Source: Elainella sp. Prado103
Lineage (GTDB): Bacteria > Cyanobacteriota > Cyanobacteriia > Elainellales > Elainellaceae
Assembly: GCA_025454395.1 (NCBI GenBank)
Contig: JALOOM010000049.1
Coordinates: 1 to 61,845 of the forward strand
Reading direction: 5' to 3'
Length of the DNA stretch: 61,845 nt
In this document: piece by piece, positions 41,625 to 50,895 of the stretch
Layout of the letters: each line of letters begins with the position of its first letter
Position numbering within the stretch: the first letter of the stretch is position 1
Position numbers and translations under genes: made by a program
The notes under the pieces: model-generated
What the model was told of the DNA's origin: nothing
Databases searched by the model: none
What the model saw: the letters and a program-made list of their open reading frames with translations, nothing else

Positions 41625-42761
41625 ATGTATCCACCCTTTTCCCCTTCCTTGCAACCCAGTTCCATGCGTTCTACTCGACGTGGCAAGCACAAGATTTTCA
41701 TTGGCATGTCTCCTGGTGTAGGCAAAACCTATAAGATGCTGGAAGAAGGTCATCACCTCCGTCAGGAAGGCATTGATGTTGTGATTGGGCTACTAGAAAC
41801 CCACAATCGGCAAGAGACAGCAGATAAAGCCGTGGGCTTGGAAAGGGTGCCGCGCCAAAATACGACTTGGGCGGGTGTCACCCTGACGGAGATGGATACA
41901 GATGCGATAATTGCTCGTCGTCCCCAATTAGTCTTGGTGGATGAATTGGCTCATACCAACATTCCTGGATCACAACGAGAAAAACGATATCAGGATGTGG
42001 AAATCATTTTGACCGCTGGGATTGATGTATTTTCCACCGTAAATATTCAGCATCTAGAAAGCCTCAATGATCTCGTTGCCCGTATTACTGGGGTGGTCGT
42101 GCGGGAACGAATTCCCGATCGCCTCCTAGAGGAAGCTGATGAAGTTGTGGTTGTGGATGTGACTCCGGAAACGTTGGAGGAGCGTCTGAAGGATGGAAAG
42201 ATCTATGCGCTTGAGAAAGTAGATCGATCGCTGCAAAACTTTTTTCAGCGTCGCAATCTGATCGCCCTGCGCGAATTAGCTCTACGTGAAGTAGCTGACA
42301 ATATAGAAGATTCTGCCTTGGAATCTGAACTAAATTCTGATAATGCTCCTAATCTCTACTGTAATATTCATGAAAGAGTATTGGTCTGTATCTCGACCTA
42401 CCCTAACTCATTGCAGTTGATTCGACGGGGTGCTCGTTTGGCAAGCTACATGCATGCGCCGCTGTATGGTTTGTTTGTGGATGATCCTGATCGATTTTTA
42501 AATAAGGTGGAAAGCCTTCATATTGAGACTTGTGAACGACTGCTGAAGGATTTTAATGGAGATTTCCTGCGAGTGACTGGGCAGAACAAGGCTAAAGCGA
42601 TCGCTGAAGCCGCTGCCAGATACCGCATTACACAAATCGTGATTGGAGAAAGTCAGCGTTCTCGTTGGAAAATTCTCTTGCGTGGTTCCCTAACTCAGCA
42701 ATTGCTGAGATCTCTAAAACATATTGATATTCATATTATTGCAACTGAAAAATCAGGCTAA
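41625..42761 (+). CDS. kdpD: KdpD N-terminal domain protein (no kinase half)
   Basis: The 378-residue protein matches only the cytoplasmic N-terminal part of KdpD: Walker A GMSPGVGKTYKMLEEG (about 28-43), GLLETHNRQET, LVLVDELAHTNIPGSQREKR, and FSTVNIQHLESLNDLVARIT. A universal-stress-protein-like domain (about 245-375) ends in LRSLKHIDIHIIA. The four membrane helices and histidine kinase of full KdpD are absent. Truncated KdpD proteins are known from cyanobacteria such as Anabaena, so this is a lineage form rather than a broken gene. The start may be at the ATG 13 codons downstream. It probably modulates kdp expression through a separate kinase. Confidence 0.9.
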   Translation: MYPPFSPSLQPSSMRSTRRGKHKIFIGMSPGVGKTYKMLEEGHHLRQEGIDVVIGLLETHNRQETADKAVGLERVPRQNTTWAGVTLTEMDTDAIIARRPQLVLVDELAHTNIPGSQREKRYQDVEIILTAGIDVFSTVNIQHLESLNDLVARITGVVVRERIPDRLLEEADEVVVVDVTPETLEERLKDGKIYALEKVDRSLQNFFQRRNLIALRELALREVADNIEDSALESELNSDNAPNLYCNIHERVLVCISTYPNSLQLIRRGARLASYMHAPLYGLFVDDPDRFLNKVESLHIETCERLLKDFNGDFLRVTGQNKAKAIAEAAARYRITQIVIGESQRSRWKILLRGSLTQQLLRSLKHIDIHIIATEKSG

Positions 42762-42849
42762 ACCATCATCTTCCGCCAGATTCTGCTATCTCCGATGCTG
42801 CCACTCTGTAAGCCAGTCAACGATTGGTCAATTTTACAGTAAATAAAAA

Positions 42850-42920
42850 AGCGGGCAGCGGGAATCGAACCCGCATCAACAGTTTGGAAGACTGTAGTTT
42901 TACCACTAAACTATGCCCGC
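42850..42920 (-). tRNA. tRNA-Gly (anticodon TCC)
   Basis: On the reverse strand the 71-nt sequence folds into a cloverleaf. The acceptor stem GCGGGCA pairs with TGCCCGC, with T as discriminator. The D arm contains TTTAGTGGTAAAA, and the anticodon stem ACAGT/ACTGT encloses loop CTTCCAA (anticodon TCC). The T arm has GTTCGAATC. CCA is not encoded. A run of six T (in TTTTTTATTT) follows and may help termination. Confidence 0.95.
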
Positions 42921-43385
42921 AAATAGCCCACAAGCAACTATAAGCTAATTTTTTGCGCCTTTTCTAGAATAGCATTATCATTCAAAAACTGTCTAGGGGT
43001 TTGTACCTGATCTACTGGTCTAAGAGCTAACTGGTCTAAGATCCTGGTTTAAGATTTAACTGGTCTAAATGGATCATTGGCGATCGAATTCAGATTTTCT
43101 TAATGATATGGTGAAGAACGGAGAAAATCGGGCAAATCTAGATTAGGCTGATAAACGGATCAAAAACGCGCTAGATTTCGTATGATTACGCATCTGGGCG
43201 TTGCTGCTAGCAAGCGGAGGCAGTGAGATGATTCTGGCTGAGCAAGCTTGGCTAGAGTGATTGCATTGAGCGGCTTCCTTTCAGCTAGGAGGCTAGATGT
43301 GTGATGTGAACATCTGGGTCGTTCATTCTGCTGATTGCCTCGATATGAAGTTCTGTCGATCCCTTAAGGTTGGTTAGGTTCGTTC
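42921..43385. other. Intergenic region between tRNA-Gly and DUF3370 gene
   Basis: No gene is seen. A loose direct repeat of CTGGTCTAAGA/CTGGTTTAAGA/CTGGTCTAAAT lies between about 43014 and 43072. The rest is unremarkable upstream DNA for the next gene. Confidence 0.4.
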
Positions 43386-45332
43386 ATGCTCAAAGCCCTA
43401 TCACTGTTGCCGTTTGCGCCAATTTTATCCGCAGTTTCCGCAGTTTCTGCAACAGAGTTACCTTTCTCCACTGTGGAGTCTTCAGCCACGCCGACTCCAG
43501 TGGTGGTCAGTGCTCCTGCCCCCTCCCTACAAGCCCGATCGCCCTTAGTACCAGCCATAGAGCCGACTGAGGAGTGGCTGTGGCAGGAATCGGCAGCGGC
43601 AGCCAGAGGGCTCACTCGATCGGCTGATCGGTCGATCGAGCTAGCGAACCGCTCCAGTTCGTCTACTGACCCAGTCCCTGCCAGATCAGCACCTGCCGGA
43701 TCAGCACCTACCGGATCAGCACCCACAGCCTCAGATCTAATTGCGCTACCCAACACAGAAGAACTCCCTACCACCCCTACTCGGCTGGATACGACCCAAT
43801 CTCAAACGGTGCGGCCGTTGCCTGGGCAGCTCGATCAGGTGCCGGTGTTCAACAGCAACAGTCCAGAATTGATCCAAAAGCCCGGTATTTTGCTCTCCAC
43901 TTTTCCAGGTGAAGGGATGCAGGTGCCATCCGCCCATCTGAACCATCCGCTACAGGGTCGATTTGATCTTTTCGCCCACCATGTTGCAAAAGGCATCAAC
44001 GCCAATGATGTGCGCACCTTATACCTGGGAATTGTGATTTATAACCCTTCGGAAAGACCTGTCCGGGTTGAAGTGCGGCAAGGTGTAACTTACCTGAGCC
44101 AGGAAGCTCCCTTCAACAACCTGCCCGCCTATGTGGCGAACCCAATGGGCACGGTGTTTGCTGGGCCAGGTAGTCGGGTGATGGGGGATATTTTGCGGGG
44201 AGAGAGCCAACCCCAATGGACGAATCAAATCAACATTCCAGGGAAAAGCGCTCAGCTCTTAGTCAATGTTCCGATTCCGCTTCGACGGTTGACCGTGGCA
44301 GTGGATGGAACCCTGCCGCCGGGAGCGATCATCCCAGGACTACCAGTCGCGGCTGCCCAACTCAATATTGCGAATGCGATCGCCAATGCCAATCCAGCCT
44401 TAGGTACAGTTGCCTTAGCGGCTAATCGCAGTGCCGAGCGGGGAACTCCCCCAACTTCAGTGCCTAGAACACCGACCGCCAGCAACGATCGCTCCTTGCC
44501 CATCAATGGACGCACGATTTTGATGCGGATGTCGAGTAATGGCCCGGTTTATCTGGCCAGTTTGGCAATGTATGCCCCCATGACGGAAAAGGGTGAAGAA
44601 CGGGTGCCAACCTTGGCCGAATGGATTCAATTATTACGAACCAGTGATGTGTCTGGGCCGCGCGATCGTCAGCCCACCCCACCCAGTACGCGCTTTGTCC
44701 CACGCTTCTTCTATGGTCGCGTATCGGGAGTGGCGCAGGGTTCCGAGTGGGTCGCTCGTCCCACTGATAAAGAAGGGGTCGATCACCTCAGTATTCCCGA
44801 ACCAGGGGAGGCGCTGTCCTACGTCATTAGTAGCGTCGATCGCAATACGTTCGGGACGGGTCAGATTCAAAGTGCGCCGATGCTAGTGCGTTACCCCGAT
44901 ACCGCCTATCGCGCCCATGGTAACTATGGAGTGCTTTATAACATCACCCTGCCGCTCAGGAATAATACCGATGCAACCCAGCGGGTGGCGATCATGATGC
45001 AGACCCCGCTACAGGATGAACGCTTAGAAGGCGAAGGGCTGCGATTCCGCAATCCGCCTTACGATCAAATCTTTTTCCGAGGCACCATTCGGATACGGTT
45101 TACGGATGATTTGGGGATTCGACAAACCCGCTATATGCATTTGGTGCAACGTCGAGGTCAACAAGGTGACCCCTTGATTCGACTGACCTTACCGCCCAAT
45201 ACCGAGCGCAATGTTGAGGTACAGTTAGTCTATCCTCCCGACTCTACCCCCCCCCAGGTGATCACGATCGAAACCCAGCCCTATAATGGCTTAGCTGTGG
45301 AGCCGGCTCGATCGTTGCAGCCCGATAGTTAG
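43386..45332 (+). CDS. DUF3370 domain-containing exported protein
   Basis: The 648-residue protein starts with a signal-peptide-like stretch (MLKALSLLPFAPILSAVSAV). A low-complexity Ser/Ala/Pro/Thr region to about 150 follows, including a PAGSAPTGSAPT repeat from tandem DNA copies. The DUF3370 domain fills the rest: LGIVIYNPSERPVRVEVRQG, GRVSGVAQGSEW, GNYGVLYNITLPLRNN, FFRGTIRIRF. The family is largely cyanobacterial and of unknown function, probably in the envelope or periplasm. It stands alone. Confidence 0.85.
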   Translation: MLKALSLLPFAPILSAVSAVSATELPFSTVESSATPTPVVVSAPAPSLQARSPLVPAIEPTEEWLWQESAAAARGLTRSADRSIELANRSSSSTDPVPARSAPAGSAPTGSAPTASDLIALPNTEELPTTPTRLDTTQSQTVRPLPGQLDQVPVFNSNSPELIQKPGILLSTFPGEGMQVPSAHLNHPLQGRFDLFAHHVAKGINANDVRTLYLGIVIYNPSERPVRVEVRQGVTYLSQEAPFNNLPAYVANPMGTVFAGPGSRVMGDILRGESQPQWTNQINIPGKSAQLLVNVPIPLRRLTVAVDGTLPPGAIIPGLPVAAAQLNIANAIANANPALGTVALAANRSAERGTPPTSVPRTPTASNDRSLPINGRTILMRMSSNGPVYLASLAMYAPMTEKGEERVPTLAEWIQLLRTSDVSGPRDRQPTPPSTRFVPRFFYGRVSGVAQGSEWVARPTDKEGVDHLSIPEPGEALSYVISSVDRNTFGTGQIQSAPMLVRYPDTAYRAHGNYGVLYNITLPLRNNTDATQRVAIMMQTPLQDERLEGEGLRFRNPPYDQIFFRGTIRIRFTDDLGIRQTRYMHLVQRRGQQGDPLIRLTLPPNTERNVEVQLVYPPDSTPPQVITIETQPYNGLAVEPARSLQPDS

Positions 45333-45441
45333 CAAGTCCCGTGAGTTTCAACCCGCGATCTTGAACCCGCGATCTTGACCAGACCTAACTCAGCAAATTC
45401 CATGCAGCCATATCACATGCAGCCGTATCATTAGAGCAGCC

Positions 45442-45663
45442 ATGTCATTAGACAAAGAAGAAGCGAAGCAACTGCTATCCCGCATTGTTTTTGGGGAAGA
45501 ACGTCCGGAAGACTGGGCCCAGGATGTTTGGGGGCTGAGCCCTACATTAGGAGAAACTGCCGCCAAGTTGATCGAAGTATTTGATGGCTTAGTCGATTGC
45601 TGCTCAGAGGAAAAGCTAGAGAACTTCCTGCACAGTCTCTATCAGGATTGGACTGAGGGATAA
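45442..45663 (+). CDS. Small conserved-looking acidic protein
   Basis: The 73-residue protein is acidic and helical (LDKEEAKQLLSRIVFGEERP, ETAAKLIEVFDGLVDCCSEE, LENFLHSLYQDW) with no membrane segment. I do not recognise the family. The smooth amphipathic pattern and position 110 bp after the DUF3370 gene, on the same strand, make it a plausible real gene. No ribosome binding site stands out. Confidence 0.55.
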   Translation: MSLDKEEAKQLLSRIVFGEERPEDWAQDVWGLSPTLGETAAKLIEVFDGLVDCCSEEKLENFLHSLYQDWTEG

Positions 45664-45820
45664 AAAAGACGAATAAAAAAGAGGCATTTGGGGATGACCG
45701 GATCCACAAATACCTGAAGTTTCGATGAATTAGTACTGATGCAGCTTACGCCATTCCCCTGCATGGAGCAAGCCAGAGTTAAGCTCGGGTGCAGGTGGCA
45801 TAGGACAATCCTCGATCGGA

Positions 45821-47056
45821 CTATGCCTGAATTTTCTCGGTAATCCGGCGCATCGCTTCCGTCACATTTTCACGACTATTGAAGGCGGAAATGCGGAAGT
45901 AGCCTTCTCCCGCTGCCCCAAATCCAGCACCTGGAGTTCCCACTACATAGACCGTTTGCAGCAGTTTATCAAAGAAATCCCAACTGCTGAGCCCTTGAGG
46001 GGTTTTCACCCAGACATAGGGAGCATTCGTGCCGCCATAGACCTGGATGCCTGCGGCAGTGAGCTGCTCCCGAATCATCCTGGCATTTTCCATGTAGAAG
46101 TCAATCAGGGCTTGGGTCTGGGCTTTCCCTTCATCGGAGTAGACAGCCTCTGCTCCACGCTGCACGATGTAGGAAACGCCGTTAAACTTGGTGGATTGAC
46201 GACGATTCCACAATTGCCAGAGATCCACATCCGATCCATCTTTCGCTTTGGCGGTTAGCGTTTTGGGCACAACTGTGAAGGCACAACGGGTACCAGTGAA
46301 GCCCGCATTTTTAGAGAAGGAACGAAATTCGATCGCGCAATCTCTGGCACCCTCAATCTCATAAATCGAATGAGGTAGTGCCGGATCGGTAATAAAGGCT
46401 TCGTAGGCTGCATCAAAAAAGATGATCGAGCCATGGGCTTTGGCATAATCAACCCAATCTTGCAGGTGTTGCTTGGTGGCAGTGGCTCCTGTGGGATTGT
46501 TGGGAAAGCAGAGATAAATCAGATCTACTTTCTGGCTAGGAATTTCCGCTGTAAAGTTGTTATCTGCGGTGATCGGCAAATAAACTAATCCCTTGTATTC
46601 TCCTTGTTCATTGGCTTCGCCGGTATGCCCAGCCATCACATTGGTGTCTACGTAAACGGGATAAACGGGATCGGTGACAGCGATCGAATTATGATCACCA
46701 AAGATATCGAGAATATTCCCACAATCGCACTTGGATCCATCAGAAATAAAGATCTCAGAAGCATCCACATCACAATTGCGGGATTGAAAATCATGGCTTG
46801 CAATCTTCTCCCGGAGCCAACCATATCCCTGCTCTGGCCCATAACCCTTAAAGCTAGATCGATCGCCCATATCCTCGATCGCTCGAATCATGGCCGTACG
46901 GCAGGCTTCGGGGAGCGGTTCGGTCACATCGCCAATTCCCAGCCGAATGATCGGAGCATCAGGATTGGCTTCGGCAAAGGCATTGACTCGCCGCCCAATT
47001 TCTGGAAATAGATAGCCTGCTTTGAGTTTGAGATAGTTGTCGTTAACAGTTGCCAT
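45821..47056 (-). CDS. dapL: LL-diaminopimelate aminotransferase
   Basis: DapL converts tetrahydrodipicolinate to LL-diaminopimelate in one step for lysine and peptidoglycan synthesis, the route used by cyanobacteria and plants. The 411-residue class I/II aminotransferase has [14 protein letters not shown] at the N-terminus, [30 protein letters not shown] and the PLP lysine in [14 protein letters not shown] (Lys249). The length is exactly typical. It is followed (leftward) by a short gap to the convergent small gene. Confidence 0.97.
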   Translation of the reverse strand: MATVNDNYLKLKAGYLFPEIGRRVNAFAEANPDAPIIRLGIGDVTEPLPEACRTAMIRAIEDMGDRSSFKGYGPEQGYGWLREKIASHDFQSRNCDVDASEIFISDGSKCDCGNILDIFGDHNSIAVTDPVYPVYVDTNVMAGHTGEANEQGEYKGLVYLPITADNNFTAEIPSQKVDLIYLCFPNNPTGATATKQHLQDWVDYAKAHGSIIFFDAAYEAFITDPALPHSIYEIEGARDCAIEFRSFSKNAGFTGTRCAFTVVPKTLTAKAKDGSDVDLWQLWNRRQSTKFNGVSYIVQRGAEAVYSDEGKAQTQALIDFYMENARMIREQLTAAGIQVYGGTNAPYVWVKTPQGLSSWDFFDKLLQTVYVVGTPGAGFGAAGEGYFRISAFNSRENVTEAMRRITEKIQA

Positions 47057-47129
47057 ACGGTAGAGATTGCTTGAGTTTTGCTTGAGTTTTGCTGAGATAC
47101 TTCGCTCGATTAGCTAGTTTACCGCTAAC

Positions 47130-47819
47130 TTACACCGAACGTTCCTCACCCAACTCCTCATTCAAACGACGCAGGGAAACTTGAGCGGCCGCCGAAACAT
47201 TGGGGTGGCCATCTTTAGCCAGATACTGCAAGGCTGAGGCACTTTTAGGGCTGGGTAAATTCCCTAAGGCTTCGGCTAACCGTTGGCGCACCAGCCAGTC
47301 TTCAGACTGGGCAAACCGCAAAATGTGATCGATCGCTTCTAAATCCCGAATTTCCCCCAAGGCAGCGATCGCCGCCTGATGGAGCACCACTTCCGGACTA
47401 TCAAGCGCCTGGACTAACACATCGTGGGCACGGCGATCTTTGAGGTTGCCGAGTGAAACTGCGGCACTAAAGCGCACCAACCAATCGGTGTCTTCATAAA
47501 AAGCCCGCGACAAAGGCTCAAAGGCGCGAGGATCCTCAAGATAGCCCAATGCACCGGCAGCATCAGCCCGAATCCCATAGTCTGGATCGCCTTCCAATAA
47601 TCGCACCAAAATGGGGTAGCAATCTTCCGTGGGTTTGAGCCCTAACGCAAAGATGGCCATCGATCGAATCTGCAAATTGTCATCGTTCAAAACTTTTTTG
47701 ATCAGCGGCACTGCGTCCTCTGGGGCAACATGGCGCAAGGATGCCAGAGCCAGCATGCGATGTTTGGAATTCTCGCTTTCCAACTGAGCGGCAATTTCCT
47801 CTAGGCTTGGCTGTGTCAT
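47130..47819 (-). CDS. HEAT-repeat protein (NblB/CpcE-like family)
   Basis: The 229-residue protein is built of about six or seven HEAT repeats of 30-32 residues, each with a pattern such as VRFSAAVSLGNLKDRRA, VLHQAAIAALGEIRDLEA and VRQRLAEALGNLPSPKS. In cyanobacteria proteins of this size and repeat type include NblB, linked to phycobilisome and chlorophyll turnover, and the bilin lyases CpcE/PecE. Nothing nearby relates to phycobilisomes, so the family link is tentative. It sits between dapL and mutS2, transcribed in the same direction. Confidence 0.8.
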   Translation of the reverse strand: MTQPSLEEIAAQLESENSKHRMLALASLRHVAPEDAVPLIKKVLNDDNLQIRSMAIFALGLKPTEDCYPILVRLLEGDPDYGIRADAAGALGYLEDPRAFEPLSRAFYEDTDWLVRFSAAVSLGNLKDRRAHDVLVQALDSPEVVLHQAAIAALGEIRDLEAIDHILRFAQSEDWLVRQRLAEALGNLPSPKSASALQYLAKDGHPNVSAAAQVSLRRLNEELGEERSV

Positions 47820-47913
47820 GATTTCTATCCCGCTACCCGCGTTGATTTATTACAAATTGTTACATTTATGAAGCCAGATTGGGAGAGAATGGCGAAATTG
47901 CTCCCTGAGATTG

Positions 47914-50520
47914 CTAACGAATATAAGCCACAGTGACCCCAGTGCCTCCATCTGCCTGCTCTGCGGCTTCAAATCGATCGACTTGGGGATGGTGCTTCAA
48001 AAAGTCTTGAACCCCTTGCCGCAGCTTGCCCGTGCCGTGACCATGAATGATCCAGATGGGGCCGGCATCCGCCGCTGCAATCTGTCGATCGAGCACCACT
48101 TCGGCATCTGCCACTCGCTGCCCGCGAATATCGATCGTATTGCGGGAGGTACGCACAGCCGGAGCTGGGGCGGGTGGAGGAATGGGAGTGGGAGCTGGAG
48201 TAGGAGCCGGTTTGGGCGGTAGTTCGACTTTTTCGCCTTGCAACGATTCCACATCTGTTAAGGAAACTGTCATTTTCATTAAGCCAAACCGCACCGTCAA
48301 TTCACCGTCTGCGTCTGGGTTAGTCAACACCTCGGCCGTTTGTCCTAAACGTGGAATGCGTACCCGATCGCCCACCTTAGGCTGGAAGCCCGGTTTGGGT
48401 TTGGCAGGTTGCTTCGAAGGCAGGCGCTGGCTAGCAATCTGGTTTAAAGATTCGGTGGCCTGCTGAGCCGCTTGGGCAGTGCGACTCTGCTGAAGATTGC
48501 GGATCACCTGAGCGATTTCTGACTTTGCTTGCTGAATCGCTTGCTGGATCGCTTGCTCTTGCTGCTGTTGCAGTTCTCGTTCCCGCTGCTTCAACCGATC
48601 CGCTTTGCGGGAGACTTCTTGATGCAATCGTTCAGCCTGTTGTACGAGTTGAGCCGCAGCCTGCGCTTTCTCTTCTTGCTGACGACGTTGGGCTTCCAAT
48701 CCGGCAATCACCTGATTCACCTCCTGGGAGGCACTCAGCCCTACCTGCTGCTGAGCCCGATCGACCACTTCCGGCTGCAACCCCAACCGTCGGGCGATCG
48801 TTAAAGCATTGGAACGGCCCGGAATTCCCCATAACAGCCGATAGGTGGGCGACAGGGAGACATCGTCAAACTCGACGGAGGCATTCTCAAACCGTTCATC
48901 TTGATATTTCAAAGCTTTGAGTTCACCAAAGTGGGTGGTGGCGATCGTCAGAGCCGCGTGATCGGCCAAATATTGCAGCAACGAAATGGCCAGAGCGCTT
49001 CCTTCTGAAGGATCGGTGCCTGCGCCCACTTCATCCAGGAGAATCAGAGCATTTGCAAGTTGCGGGGTGAATGCTGGTGATCCTGGCAGGTCTTGCAGGT
49101 CTTGCAGGTCTTGCAGGTCTTGCACTTCAGAAGATGCAGGTTCTGTGACCTCGGTGTTTTCGGAGGCTCTAGAAATTGAGGTTGCTGAGATTGAAGCTTG
49201 AGAGAGTTCAGCAGCAACTTCAGAGGCAACTTCAGAAGATTCAGGATGAGTTGGTTTAGATTGGCCGATCGCCGCTAAAATTCGGCTAATTCGACGAATA
49301 TGCCCCGAAAAAGTTGATAAACTTTGCTGAAGGGACTGCTCATCCCCAATATCAGCCAATACCTGCTCAAACCAGGGCAACTCTACAGGTTCACGAGCAG
49401 GGACAAATAATCCCACTTTGGCCATCAGGACCGCCAGGGCCAGGGTTTTTAAGGTGACAGTTTTGCCGCCGGTGTTTGGGCCGGTGATCGCAACGACTCG
49501 AATGTGCGGCTGAATCACCAGATCGATCGGCACCACCCCATTTCCCTGTTCATACTGTTGTTGCCACACCAAAAGAGGATGGCGTAACTGGCGCAGCACG
49601 ATCGGTGCCGCAGACTCACCAGAAGCAGATGGGCTAAACTGAACCAAGCGGGGCGGATTGGCTTGTAACCAATCGGAATAGCGGGCCCGGGCAGCGGCCA
49701 GATCCAGCGTGGTCACGATCACCAATAGCCTCTCCAGATCGAGTTTTACCGCCGCTACCTGCTCGGTTAATTGCCGCCGCACTTCCTCTTCTTCGCGCTG
49801 CTCTTGCCGCAACAGTTGCCGGAGTTGGTTGCCTGGGTTAACAATGCTATGGGGTTCGACATAAAGCGTCACCCCACTGGTAGAGGTGTCATGGACAATA
49901 CCCGGAATCACATCCTTATGGGAGGCTTTCACCGGAATCACAAACCGCTCTCCTCGTTGCGTGATCAACGATTCTTGCACGGCATTGCTATGGCGTTGGA
50001 GCAGTTTCTGAAGCTGATCGTAGATGCGATCCCGCACTTGGCGAATTTGCAGCCGAATTCCTTCGAGCTTTGGGTTGGCCCGATCCATCACTCGCCCTCG
50101 ATCATCAATGCAGCGGTGAATCTCCTGTTCAATCTCAGGATAGGTGCGCAGATCCGCCACAAGATGGTTAAGCACTTCTAAGTCAGGGTGGTTGTCGATC
50201 GTCCGACGTAACTGGCGGGCTCCAGCGAGGGTCGTGGCAATACCCAACAATTCATCGCCGCTTAAAATGCCCTGTCGTGCTGCCCGCTCTAAGGATTCGC
50301 CAATGTCCTGAATCCCTTCAAAAGCAAGCCCACCCGTCAGCCGACTATCTAGCTCATAGGCTTCACGAGTCTGGGACAACAACATTTGGCTCGTCTCGAT
50401 CGCCGACGGGATTTGTAGATGACTCGCCGCAGTTTTCCCTAGCTTGGTGGCTGCAAATGTAGCGAGGTGTTGGCACAGACGGAACCATTCCAGCAGTTCG
50501 AGTGTTTCGGTTTGAATCAA
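47914..50520 (-). CDS. mutS2: MutS2 with Smr domain and an inserted low-complexity segment
   Basis: From the TTG at 50520 (MIQTETLELLEW) the protein has 868 residues. MutS2 proteins suppress homologous recombination and/or act on stalled ribosomes. The MutS ATPase has Walker A GPNTGGKT (about 347-354), DIGDEQSLQQSLSTFSGHI and Walker B LILLDEVGAGTDP (about 492-504). A long coiled coil follows, then a KOW-like stretch (GDRVRIPRLGQTAEVL) and the C-terminal Smr nuclease domain (IDIRGQRVADAEVVLD, IIHGHGTGKLRQGV). Between the signature helix and Walker B lies an extra segment of about 65 residues (420-486) rich in Ser, Ala and Glu, ending in QDLQDLQDLQDL. Normal MutS2 has almost no residues there. 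Confidence 0.93.
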   Translation of the reverse strand: MIQTETLELLEWFRLCQHLATFAATKLGKTAASHLQIPSAIETSQMLLSQTREAYELDSRLTGGLAFEGIQDIGESLERAARQGILSGDELLGIATTLAGARQLRRTIDNHPDLEVLNHLVADLRTYPEIEQEIHRCIDDRGRVMDRANPKLEGIRLQIRQVRDRIYDQLQKLLQRHSNAVQESLITQRGERFVIPVKASHKDVIPGIVHDTSTSGVTLYVEPHSIVNPGNQLRQLLRQEQREEEEVRRQLTEQVAAVKLDLERLLVIVTTLDLAAARARYSDWLQANPPRLVQFSPSASGESAAPIVLRQLRHPLLVWQQQYEQGNGVVPIDLVIQPHIRVVAITGPNTGGKTVTLKTLALAVLMAKVGLFVPAREPVELPWFEQVLADIGDEQSLQQSLSTFSGHIRRISRILAAIGQSKPTHPESSEVASEVAAELSQASISATSISRASENTEVTEPASSEVQDLQDLQDLQDLPGSPAFTPQLANALILLDEVGAGTDPSEGSALAISLLQYLADHAALTIATTHFGELKALKYQDERFENASVEFDDVSLSPTYRLLWGIPGRSNALTIARRLGLQPEVVDRAQQQVGLSASQEVNQVIAGLEAQRRQQEEKAQAAAQLVQQAERLHQEVSRKADRLKQRERELQQQQEQAIQQAIQQAKSEIAQVIRNLQQSRTAQAAQQATESLNQIASQRLPSKQPAKPKPGFQPKVGDRVRIPRLGQTAEVLTNPDADGELTVRFGLMKMTVSLTDVESLQGEKVELPPKPAPTPAPTPIPPPAPAPAVRTSRNTIDIRGQRVADAEVVLDRQIAAADAGPIWIIHGHGTGKLRQGVQDFLKHHPQVDRFEAAEQADGGTGVTVAYIR

Positions 50521-50895
50521 GAGGACAATTCTTAACAAATAGATGTAACTCTATTGTAGCGACTTCGGATCGGGAAAGCGGGCGATTTCCAATGGGGTAA
50601 GACGGGTGTATCTCCAGAGAAGGGGAGCGAATTTAACCTGAACTTAAGCAGCCTTAATTTTTTGATTAGAGCAATTTAATCTGACTGTGGGATTTTTGGG
50701 TGGATTGCAACCCTCGATCGCAAATCTACGTCATCAATTTGCGTAGCGTTTGCGAGTTTTTACCATGTCTGATCCGGCCGCTCTGATCTGGCTGTCATGA
50801 GTGGTCGAGATAGGTCGGCTGACTGATGCTCCAGATGCTCCAGCAGTCTACATGCCCTGATTTTCTGATCAATCCACCCCATTGATGATTGTGCT
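50521..50895. other. Intergenic region between divergent mutS2 and nucleotidase genes
   Basis: No gene is seen. AT-rich DNA at 50645-50690 (CTTAATTTTTTGATTAG) is the likely promoter area. A short duplication GATGCTCCA occurs around 50826-50843. Confidence 0.4.

Noticed and set aside
41625-42761. KdpD as a broken pseudogene
   Set aside because: The frame is intact, ends with a complete stress-protein-like domain, and short KdpD proteins are known from cyanobacteria.
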